A stretch of DNA of 26,824 nt from a bacterium (GTDB taxonomy: Bacteria; Elusimicrobiota; Elusimicrobia; Elusimicrobiales; UBA9959), in contig JAKAMO010000027.1 of assembly GCA_021812825.1 (NCBI GenBank), forward strand, positions 1 to 26,824, given 5' to 3'. Made by a program: the position numbers and the translations under genes. Numbering within the stretch: position 1 is the stretch's first letter; each line of letters starts with the position of its first letter. Below the pieces are notes generated by a model. That model saw only the letters and a list, made by a program, of their open reading frames with translations, searched no databases and was not told the origin of the DNA. This document shows positions 1 to 7,594 of this stretch, piece after piece.

Positions 1-885
1 GAGCCCAACTTCTCCCCGTCGGCCTCCACCGGCTTCCACTTCGTGCCGAAGCTGGTCGACCTGCTGAAGGGGGAGATGCTGGCAGGGGTGAAGGACTTCA
101 CGCTGGCCGCGGACCCGTACCTGGCCGACCACTCCATAAACGGCACCCCGTACGTGCCGGGCGTGATGGGTCTCGAGACCTTCGCCGAGGCCGCGGCCCT
201 GGTGACCGGCAAGCCTCCGAAGGCCCTCACCGGAGTGCGCTTCGCGGTGCCGATAAAGCTGCTGCGCAACCGCGACGCCGAGGTCCGGATAAAGGCGGAG
301 GCCTCGGGCGGGGCAGTGGACATGCGCCTAGAGTCAGACTTCATCAGCCCCAAGGGACAGAGGCTCGGACAGACCCGCACCCACTTCAAGGCAGTTTCAG
401 CGGAGGATGCCCCTTCGGCCTGGAACACCGGCATGCGCCCGCGCCTGCCCAAGTCCGCCAAGTACAAGACGGAAGCGCCGGTGATCTACAAGACCTACTT
501 CCACGGTCCCAGTTTCCAGGTCCTCGACGGGATACTGTCGCTGGACAAGGGCTCGGTGCTGGCCGTCTTCAAGCGTCCGCAGGCGCCGCTCTGGAAGCAG
601 GGCGCCCAGAAACTGGTCTTCCATCCGCTGGTGTTCGAGGCGCTCTTCCAGGCCTGCGGCTGGAGGGACATACAGTTCGACAGGACCATGGCCCTGCCGG
701 ACGCTATAGGCGCCGCCATCGCCTACGACCACGAGCCGCTGGACCCCGAGACGCTGTTCCTCTACGGCGTGTTCAAGGGCAGGACGGAGGACAACAGGAG
801 CCTCTACGACGCGTGGGCTTTCGACGGCGACTACAACCTGTTCGCCGAGCTGAGGGACTACGCGATGATCCCGACGCCCATCTGA
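1..885 (+). CDS. Type I polyketide/lipid synthase, C-terminal dehydratase domain (5' partial)
   Basis: The reading frame is open from base 1, so this is the tail (294 codons visible) of a larger upstream gene and not a gene starting at the internal GTG at 43. The visible part is a double hot-dog PKS dehydratase, which removes water from beta-hydroxyacyl intermediates on a carrier protein. The first half carries the HxxxGxxxxP motif (His44, Gly48, Pro53, counted from base 1). The second half has HGPSFQVL (168-175) and HPLVFEALFQ (208-217), where the usual Asp of the DxxxQ motif is Glu213. The stop overlaps the start of a phosphopantetheinyl transferase, an arrangement like the KR-DH-PPT end of PksE/Pfa-type iterative synthases. 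Upstream KS, AT, ACP and KR domains are expected but lie outside the window. The domain call is firm; the product made is unknown. Confidence 0.85.
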   Translation, partial: EPNFSPSASTGFHFVPKLVDLLKGEMLAGVKDFTLAADPYLADHSINGTPYVPGVMGLETFAEAAALVTGKPPKALTGVRFAVPIKLLRNRDAEVRIKAEASGGAVDMRLESDFISPKGQRLGQTRTHFKAVSAEDAPSAWNTGMRPRLPKSAKYKTEAPVIYKTYFHGPSFQVLDGILSLDKGSVLAVFKRPQAPLWKQGAQKLVFHPLVFEALFQACGWRDIQFDRTMALPDAIGAAIAYDHEPLDPETLFLYGVFKGRTEDNRSLYDAWAFDGDYNLFAELRDYAMIPTPI

Positions 886-1514
886 TGACGGCGGCGATGC
901 GCGAGCTCCGGGAGGTCTGGCCTGGCACGGGCGCCAGCGTTATTTACCTGCCCGTGGAGGGCCAGGTGCCCGGCGGCTTCCTCTCGGCACGGGAAAACGC
1001 TGTCTACTCTGCGTTCCAACTGGAGAAGCGGCGCCGCGAATGGCTGGCCGGCCGGCTGGCGGCAAAAACGCTTCTCTCCGCCGGGGGTCTCGCCCCATCC
1101 GCCTGCGAGATAGGCATGGACAAGTTCGGCCGCCCCTGCTGCGGGCAGTCGCTGGTATCCATATCCCATTCCAACGGTTGGGCCATGGCGGCCATAAAAC
1201 CTGGCTCCACCTTCCTCGGCGCCGACCTGGAGAGGATAGAGGAGCGCCACCCGGCCTGGTACAGCGACTATTTCCATCCGGCGGAACTCGCCTCCCGCGA
1301 CCCTTCCGAAGCCACCAGGATCTGGACCATGAAAGAAGCCCTGCTCAAGGCGCTGGGACTGGGTTTGATGGCCGACCCGCTGGACATCAGGACCGGGGAG
1401 AGGATAATGCTTTCCGGGAAAGCGCTGGAACGCCACCGCGAGATGGGCGGCCCCCATTATTCCGTTGAGACAAGGAGCTATCCAGAAGGTTTCTGGGCCG
1501 CGGTAGCCGCATAA
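885..1514 (+). CDS. 4'-phosphopantetheinyl transferase (Sfp type)
   Basis: This enzyme transfers phosphopantetheine from CoA to the serine of carrier proteins, turning apo-ACP into holo-ACP. The 209-residue product is close to Sfp length (about 224). Visible motifs are RREWLAGRLAAK (50-61), SISHSN (92-97), the Mg-binding GADLERIE (112-119, Asp114 and Glu116) and WTMKEALLK (147-155, Glu151), which are the standard Sfp-family signatures in the right order. The ATG at 885 shares one base with the synthase stop (TGATG), so translation is coupled; a second ATG at 897 is possible, and the frame is open further upstream inside the synthase gene. The overlap strongly suggests that its partner is the upstream polyketide/lipid synthase. 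It may also serve the fatty-acid ACP; no AcpS is visible here. Confidence 0.9.
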   Translation: MTAAMRELREVWPGTGASVIYLPVEGQVPGGFLSARENAVYSAFQLEKRRREWLAGRLAAKTLLSAGGLAPSACEIGMDKFGRPCCGQSLVSISHSNGWAMAAIKPGSTFLGADLERIEERHPAWYSDYFHPAELASRDPSEATRIWTMKEALLKALGLGLMADPLDIRTGERIMLSGKALERHREMGGPHYSVETRSYPEGFWAAVAA

Positions 1515-1551
1515 TCCAGCGGTAGAAAATCTCGGTCCAGGCGCCTCTTAT

Positions 1552-1602
1552 TATAAGGTTCGGACCCCCATCTAAAAAGGTAAAATATCAGTTAAAGAGA
1601 GG
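1552..1602 (+). promoter_or_regulatory. Leader region of the carboxyltransferase gene: candidate -10 boxes and Shine-Dalgarno
   Basis: The 99-nt gap after the PPTase is AT-rich compared with its surroundings. It holds two -10-like hexamers, TATAAG at 1552-1557 and TAAAAT at 1581-1586, and a Shine-Dalgarno-like AGAGAGG at 1596-1602, 11 nt before the ATG at 1614. No convincing -35 box is visible. This unit therefore seems to have a normal leader, in contrast to several others in the window. Confidence 0.35.
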
Positions 1603-1613
1603 TTACCCCGCCC

Positions 1614-3245
1614 ATGTCAGATCTAATGGAAGATCCCATAGCCGGAGCGTCCCAGCAGGGCGCCAAGAAGCCCCATCCCAAGAAGGTAAGGGTGGTCCCG
1701 GAATCGCTGAAACGCTTCCGCGAGATACACGCGGCGGCCGAGGCGGGAGGGCCGCCGGACAAGGTGGAGGCCCAGCGGAAGAAGGGCAAGCTGACGGCCA
1801 GGGAGCGCATCGCCTACCTGGTGGACGAGGATTCCTTCCAGGAATTCGGGCTGCTGATGGAGTCCCGCTGCACCGATTTCGGCATCAAGGACAAGCACAT
1901 AAAGGGCGACGGCGTCATAACCGGCTTCGGCAAGGTCAACGGCCGCCTGGCCGCCATCTTCTCGGAGGATTTCACTCAGCTGGGCGGCTCGCTCGGCCGC
2001 ACGCACGCCGACAAGATCGCCAAGCTGATGGACATGGCCGCTGACGCCAGGATACCCGTGATAGGCATCCTGGACTCCGGCGGCGCCCGCATCCAGGAGG
2101 GCGTGGACTCGCTGGACGGCTACGGCGAGATCTTCTACCGCAACACCAAGTATTCCGGGGTGGTCCCGCAGATCTCCATCATAGTCGGGCCCTGCGCCGG
2201 CGGCGCGGTCTATTCCCCGGCGTTGACCGACTTCGTCTTCATGGTCAAGGGCATGAGCAACATGTTCGTGACCGGCCCCGAGGTGGTGAAGGCGGCCACC
2301 GGAGAGACCGTGGACTTCGAGACCCTCGGCGGCGCCTCCACGCACGCCTCCAAGTCGGGCGTCTGCCATTTCGTGGCCAACTCCGAACCGGACTGCTACC
2401 GCCAGGTGAAGGAGCTGATGAGCTTCCTGCCGCAGAACCGGTTCGAGGCGCCCCCGTCGCACGAGACCAAGGACCCGTCAGACCGCCGCGTGTCCCTTAT
2501 GGAGAAGCTCTGCGAGGTGGACCCCCGCAAGCCCTACCGCGTCAACCACATAGTCTGGTGGCTGGCAGACGACCACAAGTTCCTCGAAGTGCACCACGAC
2601 TACGCCAAGAACATCGTGATCGGCTTCATACGCCTGGGCGGACAGGTGGTGGGCGTGATAGCCAACAACCCGGCCCACATGGCCGGCGCGCTGGACATCA
2701 ACGCCTCCGACAAGGCGGCGCGCTTCATCCGCTTCCTCAACAACTTCAACATCCCGATACTGACGCTGGTGGACGTGCCCGGCTACTGGCCCGGCGTGGC
2801 GCAGGAGCACGGCGGCATCATCCGCCACGGCGCCAAGCTGCTGTACGCCTACTCGGAGGCCAGCGTGCCGAAGATAACGCTGGTGCTGCGCAAAGCTTAC
2901 GGCGGGGCCTACATCGCGATGAGCTCCAAGCTGATGGGCGGCGACATCAACTTCTCCCTGCCGTCCGCGGAAATCGCCGTGATGGGCCCGCGCGGAGCCA
3001 TAGAGATCCTCTACTCGCGCCAGATCAAGGAGGCCAAGGAAGAGGAAAGGGAGGCTCTGAGGGCGAAGCTCGCCAAGGAGTACTCGGATAAGTTCGCCTC
3101 GCCTTACCAGACCGCTTCCACCGGCTCCATCGACGAAGTGATAGAGCCCGTACAGGCCCGCGCCAGGCTGATCTCCGCCTTCCGCCTGCTCGCGGATAAG
3201 CGCAAACCGGGGGAGAACGAACGCACGGGCAACATACCGCTGTAG
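1614..3245 (+). CDS. Acyl-CoA carboxylase carboxyltransferase subunit (PccB/MmdA family)
   Basis: This is the biotin-dependent carboxyltransferase subunit that moves carboxyl groups between carboxybiotin and acetyl-/propionyl-CoA, or a methylmalonyl-CoA decarboxylase alpha subunit. The 543 residues form two crotonase-like halves. The N-half has GKLTARERI (58-66), DSGGARIQEGV (154-164) and GPCAGGAVYSPALTDFV (192-208); the C-half has DVPGYWPGVAQEHGG (387-401) and RKAYGGAYIAM (426-436), the oxyanion-hole glycines of this family. An N-terminal extension of roughly 30 residues makes it longer than the usual 510-520. The start is supported by AGAGAGG 11 nt upstream. No biotin carboxylase or biotin carrier gene is adjacent, so the partner subunits are elsewhere. 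Extender supply to the neighbouring synthase is possible but inferred. Substrate cannot be fixed from sequence. Confidence 0.9.
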   Translation: MSDLMEDPIAGASQQGAKKPHPKKVRVVPESLKRFREIHAAAEAGGPPDKVEAQRKKGKLTARERIAYLVDEDSFQEFGLLMESRCTDFGIKDKHIKGDGVITGFGKVNGRLAAIFSEDFTQLGGSLGRTHADKIAKLMDMAADARIPVIGILDSGGARIQEGVDSLDGYGEIFYRNTKYSGVVPQISIIVGPCAGGAVYSPALTDFVFMVKGMSNMFVTGPEVVKAATGETVDFETLGGASTHASKSGVCHFVANSEPDCYRQVKELMSFLPQNRFEAPPSHETKDPSDRRVSLMEKLCEVDPRKPYRVNHIVWWLADDHKFLEVHHDYAKNIVIGFIRLGGQVVGVIANNPAHMAGALDINASDKAARFIRFLNNFNIPILTLVDVPGYWPGVAQEHGGIIRHGAKLLYAYSEASVPKITLVLRKAYGGAYIAMSSKLMGGDINFSLPSAEIAVMGPRGAIEILYSRQIKEAKEEEREALRAKLAKEYSDKFASPYQTASTGSIDEVIEPVQARARLISAFRLLADKRKPGENERTGNIPL

Positions 3246-3252
3246 CTCCGGG

Positions 3253-3285
3253 AAGGGCCGGCCGCGAGGCCGGCCCTCTTCTTCC
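3253..3285 (+). terminator. Rho-independent terminator after the carboxyltransferase gene
   Basis: GGGCCGGCC (3255-3263) pairs perfectly with GGCCGGCCC (3268-3276) across a GCGA tetraloop of GNRA type, followed by TCTTCTTCC. The hairpin starts 9 nt after the stop codon at 3245. The T-tract is interrupted by cytosines, so termination may be incomplete. Confidence 0.65.
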
Positions 3286-3323
3286 GGGGCAGGCGCCCGT
3301 TCCTAACAGCGCAGAAAATCTTT

Positions 3324-3329
3324 TATAAT
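3324..3329 (+). promoter_or_regulatory. TATAAT -10 box 7 nt before the mscS-family start
   Basis: A consensus TATAAT at 3324-3329 is followed by 7 nt and then ATG at 3337. Transcription would begin at or next to that ATG, predicting a leaderless mRNA. An in-frame ATG at 3328 overlaps the box itself and would then lie upstream of the transcript. No clear -35 hexamer is visible. Confidence 0.5.
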
Positions 3330-3336
3330 GGGACTT

Positions 3337-4401
3337 ATGGACAGGATAAGAACTTGGTTCGATTACGGACTGGTCATGGGCAACACGCCGGTGGCCTATC
3401 TCTATGCGGCCGCAGCCTTCGCCGCGGCCCTGGCGCTGCTGTACCTGGTCAAGAACGTCGTGGTGGCCCGCCTGAGGGCGATGGCCGAGAAGACCGCCAC
3501 GGACCTGGACGACCTGGCCGTGGACCTGCTGGACAAGTTCAAGTGGCCGGATTACCAACTGCTGGCCTTTTACATAGCGACCCGCTACCTGGAGCGCAGC
3601 GCGGCCTTCGACAAGGCCCTTCTGGTGGTGCTGCTGCTCGTGTTCACCTATCGGGCCATAACGATGGCCCAGGCGCTGATAACATACTGGCTGCACAAGA
3701 TAGCGGCCCAGCGCCAGCTTTCCGACGCGGCCAAGGCCTCCGTCGTCAACAGCACGCAGGTCATCATGCGCACGCTGGTCTGGGTGGCCGCGGCGCTCTT
3801 CGTGCTGGACAACATGGGGGTAAACATCTCCTCCGTCCTGGCCGGCTTGGGCATCGGCGGCGTAGCCGTGGCCCTGGCTTCGCAGGCCATCCTCGGCGAT
3901 CTGTTCAACTTCTTCGTCATCCTGCTGGACAAGCCTTTCACGGTGGGGGACTTCATAATAACGGACACCGCCGTCTGCGGCACGGTGGAGAAGCTGGGCC
4001 TGAAATCCGTCCACATACGCAATCTTTCCGGGGAAATACTGGTGGTATCGAATTCCAAGCTGCTAGCGATGGAGGTGAAGAACTACCAGCACATGCAGCG
4101 GCGCAGGGTGGTGATAAAGACCTCGGTGGTCTATCGGACGCCGCTGGAAAAGCTGAAGCGCGTCCCGGCCATGATAAAAGAGGCCGTGGAGGCGATCGGC
4201 GACACGACCTTCGACCGCTGCAACCTCTCCGCTCTTGGCAGTTTCTCCGTGGACTTCGAGACCGTCTACTACCTGGAGAAGCCGGACTACGCCCTGCATA
4301 TGGCGGTCCAGGAGAAGCTCCTGCAGTCCGTGATAGAACGCTTCGGCCGGGAGGGCATCGAATTCGCCTACCCGACCCAGACGCTTTACGTTCAGAAATG
4401 A
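3337..4401 (+). CDS. Mechanosensitive ion channel, MscS family
   Basis: This inner-membrane channel opens under membrane tension and releases solutes during hypo-osmotic shock. The 354-residue protein has N-terminal membrane helices near residues 15-40, 90-120 and 135-155, then the pore-lining TM3 of the MscS family with its Gly/Ala-rich pattern (SSVLAGLGIGGVAVALASQA, about 165-185). The conserved LGDLFNFFVILLDKPFTVGDFI region and the soluble beta and alpha/beta vestibule domain follow, with VRNLSGE-like IRNLSGE and the N-S-K-L segment typical of the family. I chose ATG 3337 over ATG 3328 because the latter overlaps a TATAAT box. The gene is followed after 17 nt by a periplasmic isomerase, probably in one operon. 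Isoleucine is coded by ATA 12 times, ATC 7 and ATT 0. Confidence 0.88.
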   Translation: MDRIRTWFDYGLVMGNTPVAYLYAAAAFAAALALLYLVKNVVVARLRAMAEKTATDLDDLAVDLLDKFKWPDYQLLAFYIATRYLERSAAFDKALLVVLLLVFTYRAITMAQALITYWLHKIAAQRQLSDAAKASVVNSTQVIMRTLVWVAAALFVLDNMGVNISSVLAGLGIGGVAVALASQAILGDLFNFFVILLDKPFTVGDFIITDTAVCGTVEKLGLKSVHIRNLSGEILVVSNSKLLAMEVKNYQHMQRRRVVIKTSVVYRTPLEKLKRVPAMIKEAVEAIGDTTFDRCNLSALGSFSVDFETVYYLEKPDYALHMAVQEKLLQSVIERFGREGIEFAYPTQTLYVQK

Positions 4402-4418
4402 ACAGGAGGAGAACGGAT

Positions 4419-5282
4419 ATGAAGAAGCAGCTTATTGCCGCCCTGGCCCTGGTCGCCGTGTTCGCCGGCGGGGCACAGGCGGCGCAGAAGAACGTGGCGA
4501 CAGTGAACGGAGAGAAGATCACTGCGGACGACCTGACCAAGAAGCTCTGGTGGCAGCACGCCGCCAAGGACCTCTCGGACCTTATAGACGAGCGCCTGCT
4601 GCTCGAGGAGGGTGCCAGGCTGGGCGTGAAAGCGGACAAGACGGAAGTGGATTCCCGCTTCGCGGCGCTGCAGGCCAACTACCCCGACAAAGCCGCCTTC
4701 GACAAGAACCTGAAGTCGGTGGGCTGGTCGGAAAAGGACCTGCGCAACCTGATCGCCGACCAGCTGGTAATGCGCGGCACCGTCGTAGCCGCCAAGAATA
4801 TCGCCTTCACCGATGACGACGTCAAGGCCTTCTTCGACGCCAACAAGGACAAGCTCGGCAGCCCCGAGGCCGTGAAGCTGAGCCAGATATTCGTTCCCTC
4901 CAAGGCGGAAGCTGATGACGCATACGAACTGCTCTCCACCGTGGGCGCGGATTTCGCCAAGCTCTCGAGCCTCAAATCGTCCGACGCCGCCCTCCGCAAG
5001 AACGCCGGCGCCCTGGGCTTCATAGCCCGCGGCATGCTGCAGCCAGACCTGGAGAAGGAGATCTTCGCGTTGAAGCCGGGGGAATACACAAAGCCGATAC
5101 AGACCGGCGCCGGCTATAGCATCTTCAAGGCCGAGGAGATAAGGCCCCGCCAGGAGGCCTCCTTCGACTCCGTCAAGGCGGACCTCAAGGCGGCCATGAT
5201 CAACCAGGCCATCAGCCAGCAGTTGCCGGTCCTCGTCTCCGAGCTGCGCAAGAAGGCCAAGATAGAGATAAGCCAGCAGTAG
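4419..5282 (+). CDS. Periplasmic peptidyl-prolyl isomerase, PpiC/SurA type
   Basis: This is a folding helper of the cell envelope that binds unfolded secreted or outer-membrane proteins and may catalyse proline cis/trans isomerisation. A Sec signal peptide covers residues 1-21 (cleavage after AQA). A SurA_N-like helical chaperone region follows, with the typical NVATVNGEKITADDL opening at about 25-40. A single parvulin (PpiC) domain lies at about 145-245, recognised by KLSQIFV, GALGFIARGMLQPDLEKEIFALKPGEYTKPI-like order and GYSIFKAEE; a C-terminal helix closes the chaperone part. The 287-residue length fits one-parvulin SurA/PrsA-like proteins. The start ATG at 4419 has an AGGAGG-type Shine-Dalgarno about 9 nt upstream, unlike the leaderless-looking first gene of this operon. 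Confidence 0.85.
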   Translation: MKKQLIAALALVAVFAGGAQAAQKNVATVNGEKITADDLTKKLWWQHAAKDLSDLIDERLLLEEGARLGVKADKTEVDSRFAALQANYPDKAAFDKNLKSVGWSEKDLRNLIADQLVMRGTVVAAKNIAFTDDDVKAFFDANKDKLGSPEAVKLSQIFVPSKAEADDAYELLSTVGADFAKLSSLKSSDAALRKNAGALGFIARGMLQPDLEKEIFALKPGEYTKPIQTGAGYSIFKAEEIRPRQEASFDSVKADLKAAMINQAISQQLPVLVSELRKKAKIEISQQ

Positions 5283-5300
5283 CCAGCGCGGTTGAAGGAA

Positions 5301-5341
5301 AAAGAAGAAGGGCCCGGTATTCAGCCGGGCCCTTCTTCTTT
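5301..5341. terminator. Strong bidirectional terminator between convergent operons
   Basis: AAAGAAGAAGGGCCCGG (5301-5317) and CCGGGCCCTTCTTCTTT (5325-5341) form a perfect 17-bp stem with a 7-nt loop. The outer A/T-rich arms supply a pyrimidine tail in either direction. It separates the + strand isomerase gene (stop 5282) from the - strand membrane cluster (stop at 5358), so it can serve both. Confidence 0.92.
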
Positions 5342-5357
5342 GTGGACGCAGAGAAGC

Positions 5358-6089
5358 CTAGTGCGCTTCCTCCGCGGAGGGCTTCTTCCCGATCATGCCG
5401 TGCACCAGGAAGTAGAGCACCATCGCGGCCAGTATTATCTGCGTGGCGTAGAAGTTATGCGCGCTGGCCGCGGCGTTCAGCTCGTCGAAGCGGCCGTACA
5501 GCAGCGAGAAGCGGGCCATCACGGTGTTGCCGAAGGCGGCGCCGAAGTAGACCATCAGGAAGTAGATACCGAAGTTGGAGACCTTCTTTACCGCGCCCTT
5601 GTGCTCCACCGAGAAGAAGAAATAGAAGAGCACGCTGATGACGCCGACCGCTATCAGCAGCGCGTTAAAGATGCTGAAGGCCGACATGGAGCCCAGCGCG
5701 GAGAACGGCTTTATCGTGCCGACTATCTGGCTCATGAAGTCGGTGGCCAGGCTGGCGGGCACCACCAGGCCGGCGCCGTAACCCATCAGGAACGTGAAGC
5801 CGTACCTGGAGACCCAGGAGATCTTGGGGATGAACTGCGTCACCAGGGAGAGCCCGAGCACCGCCGGGATCAGGACGCCCCAGTCATGCGGCGCGTGCGC
5901 GAGCGGGTCCCAGACCTTGGGGATCCAGATGTTGTACAGGTAGACCTGGAACCACCAGCCCATTCCGGCGCCGAGGTAGAGGTGCTCGGCTATCTTGAAG
6001 AACGGGTTGTCCTTATAGAGGAAGCTGAAGAGGAATATAGTAAGCCCGGCCGCTATCCAGACGCCGGCGATCATCCATGTTTCTGACAT
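5358..6089 (-). CDS. Uncharacterised polytopic membrane protein (gene 4 of DUF6754-like cluster)
   Basis: I recognise no characterised family. The 243-residue product has about seven hydrophobic helices (near residues 4-23, 37-55, 68-87, 94-113, 129-158, 171-188 and 211-230) and few large loops. The second helix is rich in aromatic residues (GAGMGWWFQVYLYNIW), and polar turns such as HAPHDWG and SLLYGRFDEL separate the others. The start is taken at ATG 6089, which has AGAGGTG just upstream; a GTG two codons earlier is possible. It lies 9 nt after the previous gene of the same operon and is the last gene before the terminator. The packing suggests a subunit of one membrane complex with the three genes ahead of it; no enzyme motif or pore signature was found. 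Confidence 0.75.
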   Translation of the reverse strand: MSETWMIAGVWIAAGLTIFLFSFLYKDNPFFKIAEHLYLGAGMGWWFQVYLYNIWIPKVWDPLAHAPHDWGVLIPAVLGLSLVTQFIPKISWVSRYGFTFLMGYGAGLVVPASLATDFMSQIVGTIKPFSALGSMSAFSIFNALLIAVGVISVLFYFFFSVEHKGAVKKVSNFGIYFLMVYFGAAFGNTVMARFSLLYGRFDELNAAASAHNFYATQIILAAMVLYFLVHGMIGKKPSAEEAH

Positions 6090-6098
6090 AGTCACCTC

Positions 6099-6920
6099 TT
6101 AGAGATACCTGATAACGAGAAGTATGATATTCGACGTCAATATCAGGGCCAGCACCAGCAGGTGGCCGAGGTTAAGCGAGTCTATGCCGGAAGTGCCCTT
6201 GCCCGGCTCTTGTATCAGCGACTCGTACTCCGCCGCGCCCTTCATGCCGCCGATCAGCCCCTTGAGTTGGCCGGTCTGCAGGTAGGGACCGTAACCGGGC
6301 TGGCTGATGGCGGTCACTCCGGCCACCAGCGGCACGTTGTATTTGTCTCCCACCAGCGCCACCCAGCTGTCCAGGATGCTGGTGCCGGTGATGTTGACGA
6401 CCATCGCCATGTCCTTATAGCTCTTGATACCCTTCATTACCGGCAGCGAGCGGGCGTCCTTGCCGTCCTGGTCCTTGTCGTAGATGCCGTAGAAGTCGGA
6501 AGCCATCTGCGTCATCACGGCGGTAGGATTGGCCATGTAGGGGAAGATCGCGTAGTCGGTGCCGTTCACCTTCTTGAACTCTCCGGGCACCTTCTCGAAG
6601 ATCTGCTGTATCAGGCCGGTGGAGCCTGCTATATAGGTCACCACGCCTACGCGCAGGTCCCTGCGGAAAGCGTGCCGGATGACGGCCGTCGCCTGGGGCT
6701 GCAGTTCCGGACGGGTGGACGGGTCGTAGTCGAGAGAGAACAGCACGAACGAGCCCTTAGGCAGCTTGTCCAGCGCCTCGTAGGCGTTGCGCGTGTCCCT
6801 GGCTATCGTCTTGTTCGGCAGCCCTATCGGCCTGATGATAGGAGTAAAAAGCACTATAGCCAGCAACAGGAAGATCCAGCGGCGGTCTATCTTGAAGAAT
6901 TTCTGAAGTATTTCCTTCAT
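6099..6920 (-). CDS. Uncharacterised membrane-anchored protein with a large soluble domain (cluster gene 3)
   Basis: The 273-residue product has one transmembrane helix at each end: WIFLLLAIVLFTPII (about 15-30) and the last 24 residues (about 249-272). Between them is a soluble domain of about 215 residues, presumably periplasmic given the basic N-terminus. The domain shows alternating strand and helix patterns (FVLFSLDYDPST, LRVGVVTYIAGST, GTDYAIFPYMANP, MAMVVNITGTSILDSWVAL), reminiscent of a Rossmann-like or periplasmic-binding alpha/beta fold. A DKDQDGKDA stretch (about 150-158) looks like a calcium-loop sequence, but this is not proven. The gene starts 4 nt after the previous one with AAGGA upstream, so they are co-transcribed. 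It is not a known binding protein by any motif I can see; function unknown. Confidence 0.75.
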   Translation of the reverse strand: MKEILQKFFKIDRRWIFLLLAIVLFTPIIRPIGLPNKTIARDTRNAYEALDKLPKGSFVLFSLDYDPSTRPELQPQATAVIRHAFRRDLRVGVVTYIAGSTGLIQQIFEKVPGEFKKVNGTDYAIFPYMANPTAVMTQMASDFYGIYDKDQDGKDARSLPVMKGIKSYKDMAMVVNITGTSILDSWVALVGDKYNVPLVAGVTAISQPGYGPYLQTGQLKGLIGGMKGAAEYESLIQEPGKGTSGIDSLNLGHLLVLALILTSNIILLVIRYL

Positions 6921-6924
6921 GAAC

Positions 6925-7593
6925 TCAATCCTTACCCATGTACTGTCTTTCGATGCCGAAGATGATCTTCAGCGAGGTGACCACGGTGCCTATAGAGATG
7001 CCTATCATGATGCCCCGCTTGCCGGCCACCGCGGGCACGCTCATGATCCACTCTATGACCTGGTCCACGCCGTAGTGGGTCCAGCCCAGCGCCTTGTCCC
7101 AGACGATCTGGCCCAGCGGCACCTTGCCGAGTATCAGGATGAAGGCCGCCACGAAAAGGACCAGGGCCTGGCCCGACTTGATCCTGAAAGAGCGGTAAGC
7201 GGTGGAGACGATGTAGAACGCGAGCACCGCGAACATCGTGGCGCTGAGGGGGTTGTAGATGGAGCGGAAGGCCCAGCCGAGGGAAGTGACCTGACCCGCC
7301 TCCATCTGCTTGCCGTGCATGAGCACCGCCGGGACCACCATCGCCGCGAAGCCGATGAAGACGAACAGGCTGTATCCCCAGCCGTCGGTCCGGCGGCTGA
7401 TCTTGCTGAAGTGGGAGTAGAACAGGCTTATCAGGCCCAGCAGGAAGGCGAAGGCCGACACGATGTTCTCCCACTTGTTTATCATCTCCAGATAATCGAC
7501 CGAGGTCTTGTTAGGTATATAGTAGGAGGCGACGGTGAACAGGCCCGTCACCACCACTATAGCCAGGGGAATATGTTTTTTGATCAGTTTCAT
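6925..7593 (-). CDS. Uncharacterised six-helix membrane protein (cluster gene 2)
   Basis: The 222-residue product has about six predicted transmembrane helices (near 8-26, 44-62, 74-92, 112-135, 143-159 and 194-214) joined by short charged loops such as FSKISRRTDGWG and YRSFRIKSGQ. No signal peptide, catalytic motif or nucleotide-binding motif is visible and I do not recognise the family. The ATG at 7593 sits 1 nt after the stop of the DUF6754-like gene, so translation is almost certainly coupled. With the two genes after it, it forms an operon of four membrane proteins that share one promoter. A structural or scaffolding membrane subunit is the most that can be said. Confidence 0.75.
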   Translation of the reverse strand: MKLIKKHIPLAIVVVTGLFTVASYYIPNKTSVDYLEMINKWENIVSAFAFLLGLISLFYSHFSKISRRTDGWGYSLFVFIGFAAMVVPAVLMHGKQMEAGQVTSLGWAFRSIYNPLSATMFAVLAFYIVSTAYRSFRIKSGQALVLFVAAFILILGKVPLGQIVWDKALGWTHYGVDQVIEWIMSVPAVAGKRGIMIGISIGTVVTSLKIIFGIERQYMGKD

Positions 7594-7594
7594 A

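Noticed and set aside
1515..1613. Possible terminator or riboswitch in the gap before the carboxyltransferase gene
   Set aside because: Only short palindromes (GGCGCC, CTTATTATAAG) are present, with no stable stem plus T-tract and no known riboswitch core.
3354..4418. Upstream extension of the isomerase frame through the channel gene
   Set aside because: The signal peptide begins at ATG 4419 with a good Shine-Dalgarno; the upstream part is an out-of-frame shadow of the channel gene.
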